Positions 26,501 to 35,616 of a stretch of DNA of 64,000 nucleotides are shown one piece after another. The stretch comes from a virus. The position numbers and the translations under genes were made by a program. Below the pieces are notes generated by a model. That model was given only the letters and a program-made list of their open reading frames with translations, did no database searches and was not told the origin of the DNA. Within the stretch, counting starts at the first letter, position 1. Each line of letters opens with the position of its first letter. Location of the stretch: the IMG/VR virus record IMGVR_UViG_3300044742_000149, positions 1 to 64,000 of that record; one strand, written 5' to 3'.

Positions 26501-26834
26501 ATCGCCGTCCGCTGGCTTCGCTTCCGCCGCGGCTTCCGGCACGGGTACCGCCACGGCGGTGGGTTCCTGGCTGTTCGCCGGGACCGGCGCGGCGGCGGGC
26601 GTTGGGACAGCTACCGCGCGACCCATGGGGATCGGTGCCGCGACGGGTCTGGGAACCGCCCAGGCGGTCGGGCGTGCGTTGGTGGACGCGGTGGGCACGG
26701 CCAGCGGTCTGGGCGTGGCGACCGGTCTCGGTGCCTCGCGGATCGTCGGCGTCGGCGCGGCGGCGGGTGTCGGTCTGGCGAGCGCGCGGGGACGCGTTCG
26801 TGACGCCCAGGTGCGCGTGATGGTCATGGCATGA
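23598..26834 (+). CDS. Large LamG protein with Ala/Gly tandem repeats
   Basis: 1,078 residues in three parts. Residues 1-~220 are a beta-rich domain (S-V-G-D-L-L-V-V-M-V-A-E). A LamG domain lies at ~330-560 (V-L-L-C-H-A-D-Y-D-G, F-T-I-E-A-W-I-F, W-T-H-F-A-V-D-R). About 24 Ala/Gly/Thr repeats follow at ~570-1065, consensus G-A-A-T-G-x-G-x-S-L-A-R-A-D-G-A-A-A-G-L, then a short basic tail. The repeat section could form an extended solenoid or rod holding the lectin domain away from the virion; this is a structural guess. An identical-length reading on the opposite strand is a by-product of the repeats. Confidence 0.85.
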   Translation: MAFGDLRTGTLTGGAASITGGAMPGSGSITVSVGDLLVVMVAEITANTVTSVTTGAYGLTLTPVNAGTLSTVAGRLFYGICLTAGTITAISAAATTSANDWAIAGAAFEGPFNTIDRAPANTVDAATPFTCAATTTLSQANEIIIAGLALTRGQTATTATSPLLLAVNAASSTANAANSASASIGRQVVAATTSVTPVFASTGTINGGVQIVATFRQGSPPGTGAAAGVGAATGDGDSLRRATGDNAGAVGTATGVGVSAITATGSAAGVGAAAAVQNVLVGFRSALFRWTGGFAAAAVDPGLATGTAAGTGAARADALTIGVAAGTGAATAVAVVPMAPLDANTVLLCHADYDGSNPLAFVDNSFSAHSLTSTNSAQVNHTAGAQKFGSGGLWTPFSDSYVDVAGSVSDFNFGSGPFTIEAWIFLAATPPGYVPVITQASNTGSDNGWAFLVEPTGYAFFYTTNGTIWNAVGETRSWASDLNTWTHFAVDRDASNNLRFYINGAVVLNTSLASSIYPSTRNAALGNYDAGASNFPGYIDEIRVSKGVARYGGAFTPATAPFADGTVSAVGAGSAAGVGAATATGIGLARADGAAAGLGVAQATGIALTRSDGATSGLGAAQAVGVRLARADGATAGLGAATAAGIGLTAGAGAASGIGAANGTGASLFIGTGAAAGIGAATGSASAGLASGAATGLGTSTGIGASLARSDGAAAGIGAATARSLGIGAATGLGAAQATGIWQTRADGAATGIGVATGVGASLAAGVGAAAGVGEAIGSPSAGFASGAAVGLGTATGVGASLARSDGVASGVGAVTARPLGLGAAAGLGVATATGIALVRADGVAIGIGAATARPVWLGVATGVGTAQATGIALTRVDGAASGAGVATGIGASLASGVGAAAGLGAATGSPSAGFASATAAGLGAATAVGRALARADGAVSGAGAATGVGASLVVTTGVAAGLGAAFGSPSAGFASAAASGTGTATAVGSWLFAGTGAAAGVGTATARPMGIGAATGLGTAQAVGRALVDAVGTASGLGVATGLGASRIVGVGAAAGVGLASARGRVRDAQVRVMVMA
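25311..26780 (+). repeat. Tandem coding repeats of 16, 19 and 20 codons
   Basis: About 24 units of mainly 60 bp, with 48-bp and 57-bp variants, encode Ala/Gly-rich blocks. Units are arranged in a higher order, 20-16-20-20-19 codons (about 95 codons), seen at least twice with an extra 20+16 pair inserted in one copy. Members of the same class (for example the G-S-P-S-A-G-F-A-S units) are closer to each other than to their neighbours, so growth was probably by unequal recombination of whole super-units. Confidence 0.85.
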
Positions 26835-26844
26835 GAGGATCGAA

Positions 26845-28230
26845 ATGAAAATCTCCGAATTCGAGCCGCTTAGTTCCGGTTTCACGCCGACATTGGATAT
26901 CGTGCCACTGGTTCACGCCGGCAAAAATTATTCAATGCGGATCAGCGATCTACAGATATCCGCCGAGGGTTCCAACTTCCTTCCGACCACGGGCGGAATA
27001 CTCACGGGGCCGTTATATTTGTACGCGGCGCCATCAGATCCGCTCGAAGCGGCGACGAAGGCTTATGTCGATGAACATGTATCGCCAAGCGGTGACGCGC
27101 TGCCTTTGACCGGCGGTGAGTTGTCAGGTCCTTTGTTTTTATCGCGCGATCCGCTCGACGCGAACGAAGCGACGACCAAGAGTTATACCGACGCGATGTT
27201 CGCCGACGCCGCGATGGGTGGCGTGTCGGTGCTGGAATACAGACTGAAAACCGTGACCACGTTCGCCGATCCTGGCCCCGGCAATATGGGATTCAATAGC
27301 GCGACGCAGGAAGAAGCGACCATGCTGTACATCGACCAGGTGTCGATGGCCGGACGCGACTGGACGAACCTGCTACTGACTCTGCGGGTCGGCCAGAGGA
27401 TCTCGATCCAGAGCATTTCCGATCACAACCGCGTGGCGCGTTTCGCCGTTTCCGGCACGGTGCTGGACCAGGGCGGCTGGACGACGGTCCCGGTCACGCC
27501 GGTCAATGCCACGGGCTTCCCGCTGGCCAACAACACCGACGTGGCCATCGCCGTGCTCGGCATGAATTCGGATTTGTGGTTGCCTCTGGAAGGCGGCACC
27601 CTCACCGGACCCCTCCATATCCAGCATCCGACCGACGCGAATATCTACGTGACCGCGACTGGCAGTTCATGGCCAGGCATCAAATGGGACACGACGACGA
27701 CCGGCACGGCCTGCGGATACTTCGAGTCCAAGCGACAGGGTCTGTCGCGTTGGGCGGTCGAGTTCGGCTCGACGGAAGCGGAGACGACCGGAACCAACCA
27801 GGGCTCCAATTTTCATATCCGCCCTTTCAATGATAACGGCTCGGCGCAGCCGCTGATATTCGGCCTGTATCGAAACGACCGTCACGGCTACATGGACGGG
27901 GCGTTTACTTTCGGCCTGGGTTTGAAGAACGCGGTCACCATCACGCCCGGCAGCAACACCGCCAACGCCGCCGTCATCTCGGCGACCGGCGCCGCCGGCA
28001 TCAGCGTCACCTCCCGGCTTTACCTACAGGGCAACCCGACCGCGAACCTGGAAGCGGTGCCGAAACAATGGGTCGAGGCGAACTACACGACGGCGACGAA
28101 CGTCGTGCAAAAATCCGGGGACACGATGCTGGGGCGATTACAGTTGTCCGATCAGATACCCATCACCGCGTCGGAAGCGGCGAGTAAATTCTACGTCGAG
28201 AACCATACCGTGGACGGAGGTAATTTTTAG
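26845..28230 (+). CDS. Tail fibre protein
   Basis: 461 residues. Repeated fibre motifs of the type L-T-G-G-x-L-x-G-P-L-x-L ... D-P-L-x-A-x-E-A-x-T-K-x-Y appear near residues 49-80, 93-117, 251-263 and again at the C-terminus. They are typical of trimeric shaft segments. A globular insert around 125-240 and another at 270-360 separate them. The start M-K-I-S-E-F-E is a common head of phage fibre proteins. A GAGG lies upstream of the ATG. Confidence 0.8.
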   Translation: MKISEFEPLSSGFTPTLDIVPLVHAGKNYSMRISDLQISAEGSNFLPTTGGILTGPLYLYAAPSDPLEAATKAYVDEHVSPSGDALPLTGGELSGPLFLSRDPLDANEATTKSYTDAMFADAAMGGVSVLEYRLKTVTTFADPGPGNMGFNSATQEEATMLYIDQVSMAGRDWTNLLLTLRVGQRISIQSISDHNRVARFAVSGTVLDQGGWTTVPVTPVNATGFPLANNTDVAIAVLGMNSDLWLPLEGGTLTGPLHIQHPTDANIYVTATGSSWPGIKWDTTTTGTACGYFESKRQGLSRWAVEFGSTEAETTGTNQGSNFHIRPFNDNGSAQPLIFGLYRNDRHGYMDGAFTFGLGLKNAVTITPGSNTANAAVISATGAAGISVTSRLYLQGNPTANLEAVPKQWVEANYTTATNVVQKSGDTMLGRLQLSDQIPITASEAASKFYVENHTVDGGNF

Positions 28231-29577
28231 ATGACCGATGTCCTTCGCATCAAGCGCCGTGTCAGCGGCGGGGCCGGTGCCCCATCCGGTCTGGCGAACG
28301 CCGAGTTGGCATATAACGAAGTCGATCATATCCTCTATTACGGCGAGGGAACGGGTGGCTCGGGCGGCTCCGCGTCGGTGATCGCCGCCATCGCCGGACA
28401 GGGTCTGGCCTATAATTCCAATCCGACGATGAACGGTTCCGTGGCGGCCGGCGCCGCTTCGCTTTGGGCGCGCGGCGATCATGTCCATCCCGTGGACACC
28501 TCGCGCGCGTCGGTCGCGTCCGTGCCGCTGGCGCAGACCGATCTGCCGCTGGTGGACAGCGGGACCGGTGTCACCGGCACCGGCACGACCTACGCGCGGA
28601 ACGATCACCGCCATCCGATCGATCTGACCCGCGCGCCCCTGGATAATCCCGTGTTCACCGGGGACGCGCGTCTGACGACATCGCCGGTCAATACCGACAA
28701 CGACAAGAGCATCGCCTCGACGGAATTCGTGAAGGGCCAGCGGCTCGATCAGTTCGCGTTGCCGACCGCGACCGTGAACATGAATGGCCAGATCGTCAGC
28801 AACGTCCAGCAAGGCACCGCCGGGACGGATGTCGCGACCAGGGCTTACGTCGATGCGAACTCGGCCGGTCTGGTGGCGCACACCGCCGTCGCGGCGGCGA
28901 CCGTGGCGAATATCACGCTGTCGGGAGCGCAGACCATCGACGGGGTCGCGGTGACCACTTCCAACCGGGTGCTGGTGAAGGACCAGGCGGCGGCTCAGAC
29001 GAATGGCATTTACGTGGTGCAGACGGGAGCGTGGTCACGCGCCGCGGACATGGATGTCTGGACCGAGGTGCCGCAGGCCTACGTGTTGGTCAGCAACGGC
29101 ACGGTCAACGCCGCCAGCGGCTGGGTCTGCAATTCATCGCCTGGCGGCACGCTGGAAACCACGCCGATCACCTGGCAGCAGTTCAGCCAGCAAACGCAGG
29201 TCACCGCCGGGGCCGGTCTCACGCGCACGGGCAACCAGTTCGATGTCGTCGGTGTCGCCAACCAGATCATCGTCAACGCCGATGATATCGGCATCCATTC
29301 CGGTTATGTCGGACAATCCTCGATCACCACGCTGGGTACCATCGCCGGGAGCGCGGTCTGGAACGCCACCACCATCGCCATGGGCAAGGGCGGCACGGGT
29401 GCCACGTCCATCGCCAGCGGTTACGTGACCTCCAACGGATCATTGCTTTCGTCGGTTTCGACCATCCCCAACACCGCGATCAACGGGCTCGGCACGATGT
29501 CCACGCAGGCCGCCAACAACGTGGCCATCACGGGCGGTACGATCGAGAACGTCGTATTCGATATGGGCACGTTTTAG
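28231..29577 (+). CDS. Tail fibre protein with 'RIKRR' N-terminal module
   Basis: 448 residues. The N-terminal ~40 residues (T-D-V-L-R-I-K-R-R, G-A-P-S-G-L, E-L-A-Y-N-E-V-D-x-I-L-Y-Y-G) match those of the next gene and of many phage fibres, and probably attach the fibre to the tail. Shaft repeats follow (N-P-V-F-T-G-D-A-R-L ... S-I-A-S-T-E-F-V). The end has a knob-like domain with V-A-T-T-S-N-R-V-L-V-K-D-Q and a Ser/Thr-rich tip. It begins directly after the preceding stop, with GGAGGT upstream. Confidence 0.8.
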   Translation: MTDVLRIKRRVSGGAGAPSGLANAELAYNEVDHILYYGEGTGGSGGSASVIAAIAGQGLAYNSNPTMNGSVAAGAASLWARGDHVHPVDTSRASVASVPLAQTDLPLVDSGTGVTGTGTTYARNDHRHPIDLTRAPLDNPVFTGDARLTTSPVNTDNDKSIASTEFVKGQRLDQFALPTATVNMNGQIVSNVQQGTAGTDVATRAYVDANSAGLVAHTAVAAATVANITLSGAQTIDGVAVTTSNRVLVKDQAAAQTNGIYVVQTGAWSRAADMDVWTEVPQAYVLVSNGTVNAASGWVCNSSPGGTLETTPITWQQFSQQTQVTAGAGLTRTGNQFDVVGVANQIIVNADDIGIHSGYVGQSSITTLGTIAGSAVWNATTIAMGKGGTGATSIASGYVTSNGSLLSSVSTIPNTAINGLGTMSTQAANNVAITGGTIENVVFDMGTF

Positions 29578-29595
29578 AACGGTATCGGAACATAG

Positions 29596-32500
29596 ATGAC
29601 CGACACGCTTCGCATCAAGCGACGACCGGCCGGGGGCGCCGCCGGGGCGCCCACGTCCCTGTCGTCGTCCGAGATCGCGTTCAACGAGGTTGACGACACG
29701 CTCTGGTATGGCAAGGGCGACAGCGGCGGGCTGGCGACCAGCATCATCCCCATCGCGGGAGCGGGCGCGTTCCCCGCGCTCGGTGATGGACGGTGGGTAA
29801 AAAAAGCCGGCGACACGATGGTGGGCGGGCTGAGTTTTGGTCAGCAGACTTCGCCCGGTGACGTGGCGACCAACGTTTCAAGGCACATCTCGCTTTACGA
29901 CGGGTTCGGCGGGTTCTCGATCACGCCCGGCACGATGAACGTCGTGTCCGGCGGGGATCTGTCACTGTTCGGCGGCTGGAACAAAGGGCTGACGCTGAAC
30001 GGCACCACGCTATGGTCTTACGTTCCCATCTCGCTGCCATCGCCAAACCCGACGGATGGACTGCACGCGGCGCACAGGAACTACGTGGATGGCGCGGTCA
30101 CGCGCGCGGGTGGGCCGTTCCTGGCTCTCGCTGGTGGATCGATGCTCGGCCAGTTGAACATAACCAACAACACCAATTTCGTCCTCAAGGACGCTTCCGG
30201 CGGCGATGTTCGGTTCGTTGTCGGCAGCGATAATCATTTCGGACTTTACAGCACCAACGCGGCGGGCGCGACCGCTATCACGGTGTGGGACTTCTACGCG
30301 CGCACCGATAGTCCAACGCAGACGTTCCGGTTGAGGACTTACTTTTCCCAGATGACGCATCACGACGGCGGCCTGGCCTGGCCAACCGCTGGCGGCGACT
30401 TTAGGCAAGGCTCGCTCTACGCGGACGCCAACTGGGGCGGTCTGTTCCGGGGCTTCGCTGGCAACATGGCTGATCTCGGCCTCGCGGACAGAGATGGCAA
30501 CATCATGTTGCGGATACGCCAGGGTTGGATTGAGTTCACCGAGGCTGTCAGCGTCACGAATACGGCCGTTACCCTGACGCTGAGTAAAGACCCGACAGAA
30601 GACATGCACGCGGTGACGCGGCGCTACGCCACTACCAATTTCGCGCCCATCGTGAGCGGCGGCTATCTCGCGCTCACTGGCGGCGCGATGACCGGGGCGA
30701 TCCAGTTCAACGCCAGCGGGAATAATAATTACATCGGCCAGGGCGCCGATGGCGTCGGGGCGGTCAACAACAACATCAAGATATCGTCGTGGTGGGGCGT
30801 CGGCTTCTACAACAACGTTGGTGTTGGGTCGGTGCCGGGCGGACAGGCTGGCATTTGGTTCGATACCCGTGAGGGCAACGCGACATTCCGCAATGTGAGC
30901 ACGACCGGTCTCTATGTCGGCGGCGACAGCACGACGCACAACATCTACCACGACGGCAGCGTCGGCATCATGTATCGCGGCGTCGCGGGCGCCGATTGGT
31001 TCGCCTTCAAATGGGACGGTACTTATTCGCACATAATCGTCAATGGCGGCGATCAGGGCACGCTCGCCACCCAGGCCTGGACGAATACCAACTTCGCGGC
31101 TTCGGGCGCGCTTGGTAGCTATGTCGCCAAGGCCGGCGATGTCATGTCCGGCGGACTCCGAATTAATTACACGCCGACCAACACGTCGGCGCAGCTTTGG
31201 TTGAGCCCAAACAGCGGCAACGCCGGGGCCAGCATCATCCGTTTCAACGGCACGTTCGCCGCGCCCCAGCCGGATACGGGGCCGCGCTACGCCACTTCGA
31301 TCCGTTCCGGTCAGTCCACGACCGGTTGGGGCGGTGAATACCTGGACGTTTGGATAACGGACCAGGTCAACGACGTGAACTCCGACGCCAGACAAACACG
31401 CGCCGCGCGTTTCACGTTGGGTCAGACGACATTCGACACGCCGGTCGTCATCAACCGCAATCTGTTCGTCAACGGGGCCGCGGGCGATCCGGTTTCCATA
31501 AGTGCCCCCAACGGAAGCTGGGGACGCTATTTCTCAACCGTCGTTGGTACGCGGACCTGGGCGGCGGGGACGAGTTATTATGGTGCTTATGTCATCAGCG
31601 ACGAGAACGTGCCAGCGGTTCGTTTCCAGATCGGCACGGATGGAAACGCGGATGTCGCGCAGGGATTGACGGTCGGCGCGAACCTCAACATCCCGAATGG
31701 CGGTATCAACCTCATCAACGGCGTTTCAACCGGCAGCGCGCAGAACAGCACGCGCGGGATCACGTTCTGGGGGCCGGTCACGGGACCGAATTACGGCATC
31801 GTGGTGACCGGCAACACGCTGAACTACAACACCGACAACACCTTGGGCGCGCACGACTTTTACTCGGGTGGTGGATCGGTTCTGTTCCGCATAAAGGGCG
31901 GCGACCGGGTCACTTCAAATCTGCCGATCTTCGCCAGGAACAACATTCAGATCGATGGCACGGCCGGCGCGAGCGTTGGCCTGACCCTCAACAATGGCGG
32001 CGGCGGTGGCGTAAACGATATCCTTGGCTACAACAACAGCTCGCTGCGCTGGATCATGCGGTTGGGCGGCGCCAATGACCAGACTGGTGATCCCATCACC
32101 GGGACCGGCGGCTCGGCCTTCGCGCTATTTGCTTATCGCAATGATGGCAACTTCCTCGGCCAGCCGTTCTACATCACGCGTTCCGCGACCGGCGGCGACA
32201 CGACGATCAACGGCTATGGCTACGTCGCCAACAGTCCGAATGGGGCTAATGGCATCGTCAACCTCGGATATCTCCAGGCGAACTACATCTCGGCGACCGC
32301 CGGAGACGCGCGATGGGTGAACCAGAGCGGCGACGAGATCACCGGACAACTTGTCGTGACCGGCACGACCTTCGCCAACGGACGCTTCCTGTTCAACGAT
32401 CAAATGGGTCACGTTCCGGTTCCGTCCGCTGGCGCTGGCTATCTTGGATGGAACGTCAGCAATGGTTGGGGCGAGGTCAATTTCGTCAATGGTTGCTACT

Positions 32501-35175
32501 GGGCACCCGCCGGATTTGATTGGAAACAGGTGACAGGCGAGGGCACCTGGAAGACGCTGATGACCATGCGTAACGATGGTCATTTGCATATGTATGGTTA
32601 CGGCGTCGGCTACGATGGCCTGACCGGCGGCGGCAACATCATTGGTTTCACCTGGACCGGAAGCGTGATCCGCGCGTTCGTGGACGGCGGCAGCGGTATC
32701 GGCGACCTCGCGACGCAGGGTTGGGCCGGTGGTCAGTTCCTGAACAAGACGACCGGCGGCACCGTGACCGGAACGACCACCTTCACGCCGGACATCGGAA
32801 TAGACAGTGCTCCCGCGCGCCTCTGGATTTCCGCCAGCTTCGGAGGTGGGTGGAACCCAATCGTGACGGCTGGCGACACCACGATCTTCGCGCGCCGGGA
32901 CGCCGGGGCCGATCTGGGCGCGCTCACCCTCATGACGTGGAGCAATTCAGCGCTGGGCATCCGCATCGACGGAGCGTCGCACACCATCGGGATGCACGCC
33001 GCCAGCGGAATTAACATCAATAACACTTTGACCGTTAACGCGAGTGCCAGGGTTTTTACGGGGGATGGTATTCCGCTCGTTGTCAGCGGCGCGACCAAGG
33101 GCGTGCGCTTCCTGGTTGACGGCACCGCGATGGCTATCGAGGGCGTGGATAACACTGGGACCGCGTCATATCAGCCGCTCAGAATTGGCGGTTCGTCGGT
33201 TACTCTCACCGCGCCGGTCACGGTTCAATCGGGCCAGTCTTTCACGCTTGGCAAAGACCCGGCTAACGCCATGGAAGCGGTCACGCGACAGTATCTTGAA
33301 GCCAACGCCGTCACATTGACCGCCGGGGACGCGCGGTGGATCAACGTCAATGGTGACGCGATGGCGGGCGGACTTGGGTTTGGCGCGGCCAACGTGGGGC
33401 CTCTCGATGTGACGCGCCACATCCGGCTGTATGACGGAGGCGTGCCGAATAACCAATACGGCTTCAGCGTGTCATGGGACGGCGTGGCCACCGCTCGGCT
33501 GAATTATGTCGTGACGGAACCGGGCCATACCTACCACGCGTTTTGGGTGGGTTCATCAAACGTCCTGGAGATCGGACCCACCGAGACCAAGGTTTACAAT
33601 CAACTCACCGCCACTGGTAACCTCAGTGTCAGTGGCGGCATCAACCTCAACAACGGCGTGTCCGGTCCTCAGAACAGTTCGCGCGGCATCACGTTCTGGG
33701 GGTCTCCGACCGGTCCCAATTACAGCATCGTCGTCAGCGGGAGCACGCTGAATTACAATGTGAACAACACCAATGATAAGCACGATTTCTATAGTGGTGG
33801 TGTGTTGCGCCTTACCGTGACTGACTCGATCGTTTCGTCGGTTCCGGTTACCGTGAACAACGGTGTTCAGGTCAACGGTCAGCTTTCAACCGGCGGCTGG
33901 CTGCGCGCCGCTTACAACACCAACATCACGCCACCACCGGATGGCGCTGGTCTCATTTCATGGAACCGCAGCCAGGGTGAGGGCGAGGTCAATTTTTATA
34001 ATGGGTGGAACGGCAGCGGAAGGATTTTCGACTGGCGGCAGGTAACCGGCGTGGGGACCGAGAAGACCCTGATGCACCTCAACACCACGGGCAGTCTGAC
34101 ATTGGCCGGCACGCTTGAGGTCATGCCGCCGACCGGCCAGTTCTTCGTGCAGAATGGAGCCAAGGTAACGCGCATCGCGGATCGGCTGTTCGTTGGTCCC
34201 GCGACCGCCAATGATGGACGCTATCCGAATGTGAGCAAGGATTGGTTGCAGGCGTTTCTCATCACGCCGAACGGCGGTTCCATAGTCGGTCCCATGGTGG
34301 GCACGATGATGTCGGTCTTATCAAGCAACGGTCAGTTCGGGTTCGTCTCGGGATCGAGATCAAGCGACAACGACACCCCACCGGCCTCCGAGAACACCAT
34401 CGGTATCGGCAGCTTCGCGATCAACGATAATACCACCACATTCCGCACGGTTTACGCCTATTACGGCGAAGGCCGACGCCTGCAAGGCGTGAACGGTGTC
34501 ACGTTCGGCCTGGAACTGGACGTTTCCAACCAGGACAGCCTCGTGAGTCCGACGCCCTACGGACAGTTACCCGGCCAGACGGTCGGTATCCAGATGGCGA
34601 GCGGCTGCGGGGTCACGCTGCCAAACGCCAACGATACCTCGATTGGCATCGCGTTCCAGAGCAACCCGACGAAGTTCTGCACGGGCATCCTGTTCGGTGC
34701 CACATCGATCCGGGGAACGGACGGCAATACCGGCGCGGGTGATGCCATCGCTTTCGCGAAAGGGCATACGCTGACGTGGTACTCCCCCGGCGGTCAGCAG
34801 ACGGCGAAAATCCAGTGTCAGATCGAAGATCCCGCGCTATCGATGAACCTCATATTCGACAACAATGGAGTAAACTTCACCAGGATTCCGGGCGGCGTTC
34901 CCCTGGTTAATATCCCGCCGGTCGCGAACCCCGCGAACTGGCTGGTCCTGGTGGGCGCCCCGGCGGGCGGCGCGGTGGGTATCGTGGCCGGTGGTGGGGA
35001 TACGAATATCAATCTCGCGCTGCATCCCAAGGGTACTGGTGTTCCCGACATGAAATCACAGGCGACGGTGGGCGCCAACGCGGGTAGCGCCGCCGCCCTG
35101 CCCGCCAATCCGTCGGGATATATGGTTCTGATACTCAACGGAGCCATCGTTAAGATTCCATATTATAATCCCTGA
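29596..35175 (+). CDS. Very long tail fibre protein
   Basis: 1,859 residues. The N-terminal module repeats that of the previous gene (T-D-T-L-R-I-K-R-R-P, E-I-A-F-N-E-V-D-D-T-L-W-Y-G). The body alternates shaft segments (K-A-G-D-T-M-V-G-G-L, L-T-G-G-A-M-T-G-A-I) and small beta domains. Several of these occur twice: R-G-I-T-F-W-G blocks near residues 716-755 and 1358-1395, W-N-x-S-x-G-x-G-E-V-N-F blocks near 951 and 1456, and G-L-x-F-G blocks near 77 and 1256. It has no S74 chaperone signature. The C-terminus ends in small strands. Probably the main host-range fibre. Confidence 0.85.
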   Translation: MTDTLRIKRRPAGGAAGAPTSLSSSEIAFNEVDDTLWYGKGDSGGLATSIIPIAGAGAFPALGDGRWVKKAGDTMVGGLSFGQQTSPGDVATNVSRHISLYDGFGGFSITPGTMNVVSGGDLSLFGGWNKGLTLNGTTLWSYVPISLPSPNPTDGLHAAHRNYVDGAVTRAGGPFLALAGGSMLGQLNITNNTNFVLKDASGGDVRFVVGSDNHFGLYSTNAAGATAITVWDFYARTDSPTQTFRLRTYFSQMTHHDGGLAWPTAGGDFRQGSLYADANWGGLFRGFAGNMADLGLADRDGNIMLRIRQGWIEFTEAVSVTNTAVTLTLSKDPTEDMHAVTRRYATTNFAPIVSGGYLALTGGAMTGAIQFNASGNNNYIGQGADGVGAVNNNIKISSWWGVGFYNNVGVGSVPGGQAGIWFDTREGNATFRNVSTTGLYVGGDSTTHNIYHDGSVGIMYRGVAGADWFAFKWDGTYSHIIVNGGDQGTLATQAWTNTNFAASGALGSYVAKAGDVMSGGLRINYTPTNTSAQLWLSPNSGNAGASIIRFNGTFAAPQPDTGPRYATSIRSGQSTTGWGGEYLDVWITDQVNDVNSDARQTRAARFTLGQTTFDTPVVINRNLFVNGAAGDPVSISAPNGSWGRYFSTVVGTRTWAAGTSYYGAYVISDENVPAVRFQIGTDGNADVAQGLTVGANLNIPNGGINLINGVSTGSAQNSTRGITFWGPVTGPNYGIVVTGNTLNYNTDNTLGAHDFYSGGGSVLFRIKGGDRVTSNLPIFARNNIQIDGTAGASVGLTLNNGGGGGVNDILGYNNSSLRWIMRLGGANDQTGDPITGTGGSAFALFAYRNDGNFLGQPFYITRSATGGDTTINGYGYVANSPNGANGIVNLGYLQANYISATAGDARWVNQSGDEITGQLVVTGTTFANGRFLFNDQMGHVPVPSAGAGYLGWNVSNGWGEVNFVNGCYWAPAGFDWKQVTGEGTWKTLMTMRNDGHLHMYGYGVGYDGLTGGGNIIGFTWTGSVIRAFVDGGSGIGDLATQGWAGGQFLNKTTGGTVTGTTTFTPDIGIDSAPARLWISASFGGGWNPIVTAGDTTIFARRDAGADLGALTLMTWSNSALGIRIDGASHTIGMHAASGININNTLTVNASARVFTGDGIPLVVSGATKGVRFLVDGTAMAIEGVDNTGTASYQPLRIGGSSVTLTAPVTVQSGQSFTLGKDPANAMEAVTRQYLEANAVTLTAGDARWINVNGDAMAGGLGFGAANVGPLDVTRHIRLYDGGVPNNQYGFSVSWDGVATARLNYVVTEPGHTYHAFWVGSSNVLEIGPTETKVYNQLTATGNLSVSGGINLNNGVSGPQNSSRGITFWGSPTGPNYSIVVSGSTLNYNVNNTNDKHDFYSGGVLRLTVTDSIVSSVPVTVNNGVQVNGQLSTGGWLRAAYNTNITPPPDGAGLISWNRSQGEGEVNFYNGWNGSGRIFDWRQVTGVGTEKTLMHLNTTGSLTLAGTLEVMPPTGQFFVQNGAKVTRIADRLFVGPATANDGRYPNVSKDWLQAFLITPNGGSIVGPMVGTMMSVLSSNGQFGFVSGSRSSDNDTPPASENTIGIGSFAINDNTTTFRTVYAYYGEGRRLQGVNGVTFGLELDVSNQDSLVSPTPYGQLPGQTVGIQMASGCGVTLPNANDTSIGIAFQSNPTKFCTGILFGATSIRGTDGNTGAGDAIAFAKGHTLTWYSPGGQQTAKIQCQIEDPALSMNLIFDNNGVNFTRIPGGVPLVNIPPVANPANWLVLVGAPAGGAVGIVAGGGDTNINLALHPKGTGVPDMKSQATVGANAGSAAALPANPSGYMVLILNGAIVKIPYYNP

Positions 35176-35215
35176 CACACTGAAGCACTCGCCAACCAAC
35201 AAGGAGTAAACCAAC

Positions 35216-35578
35216 ATGGCCGCTCTCATCATTCCGAACTCGACACCGTTTGGTGGCATGACCAACCAGACCGTCTCTGGACTGCTGCGTCTGCACACGA
35301 CGGTGGAGCGTCTTCAGGACGCCATCGCCACCGCGTCAGCCGGCTATACCGGCGTGGACGGCACACAGTTCGAAGCACAGTCCATGGGCATGATGCCGAC
35401 CGGCATGACGGCTTACGCGGGACCGAACAATTTCGGCGTGCAGCCCGACCCCACCACGCCGGGTAAGAACGGCACCGACTATGCGTATGCCATGAACGTG
35501 CTGGCGGCCGCCTGGGCGACGTTCTGGACCGCGGCCGAGGCCAGCATCAACCAGTTGGACAATGGCGGGTCGTATTGA
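35216..35578 (+). CDS. Hypothetical phage protein
   Basis: 120 residues. Begins M-A-A-L-I-I-P-N-S-T-P-F-G-G, continues with a helical L-L-R-L-H-T-T-V-E-R-L-Q-D-A-I-A-T-A, a Met/Gly-rich turn (S-M-G-M-M-P-T-G-M) and a helical end. No recognised family. CAAGGAG lies upstream. It stands alone between the long fibre and the tail hub. Confidence 0.55.
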   Translation: MAALIIPNSTPFGGMTNQTVSGLLRLHTTVERLQDAIATASAGYTGVDGTQFEAQSMGMMPTGMTAYAGPNNFGVQPDPTTPGKNGTDYAYAMNVLAAAWATFWTAAEASINQLDNGGSY

Positions 35579-35616
35579 GTCCGACGCTTTCCGGCTGAGA
35601 CGAGGAGCGCCATGCG

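Noticed and set aside
25247-26827. 526-residue antisense frame over the Ala/Gly repeat gene
   Set aside because: It is a Pro/Ala mirror of the repeats. The + strand frame has a LamG domain and continues cleanly before the repeats.
30010-31395. 461-residue antisense frame in the long fibre gene
   Set aside because: No motif; shadow of a GC-rich fibre gene.
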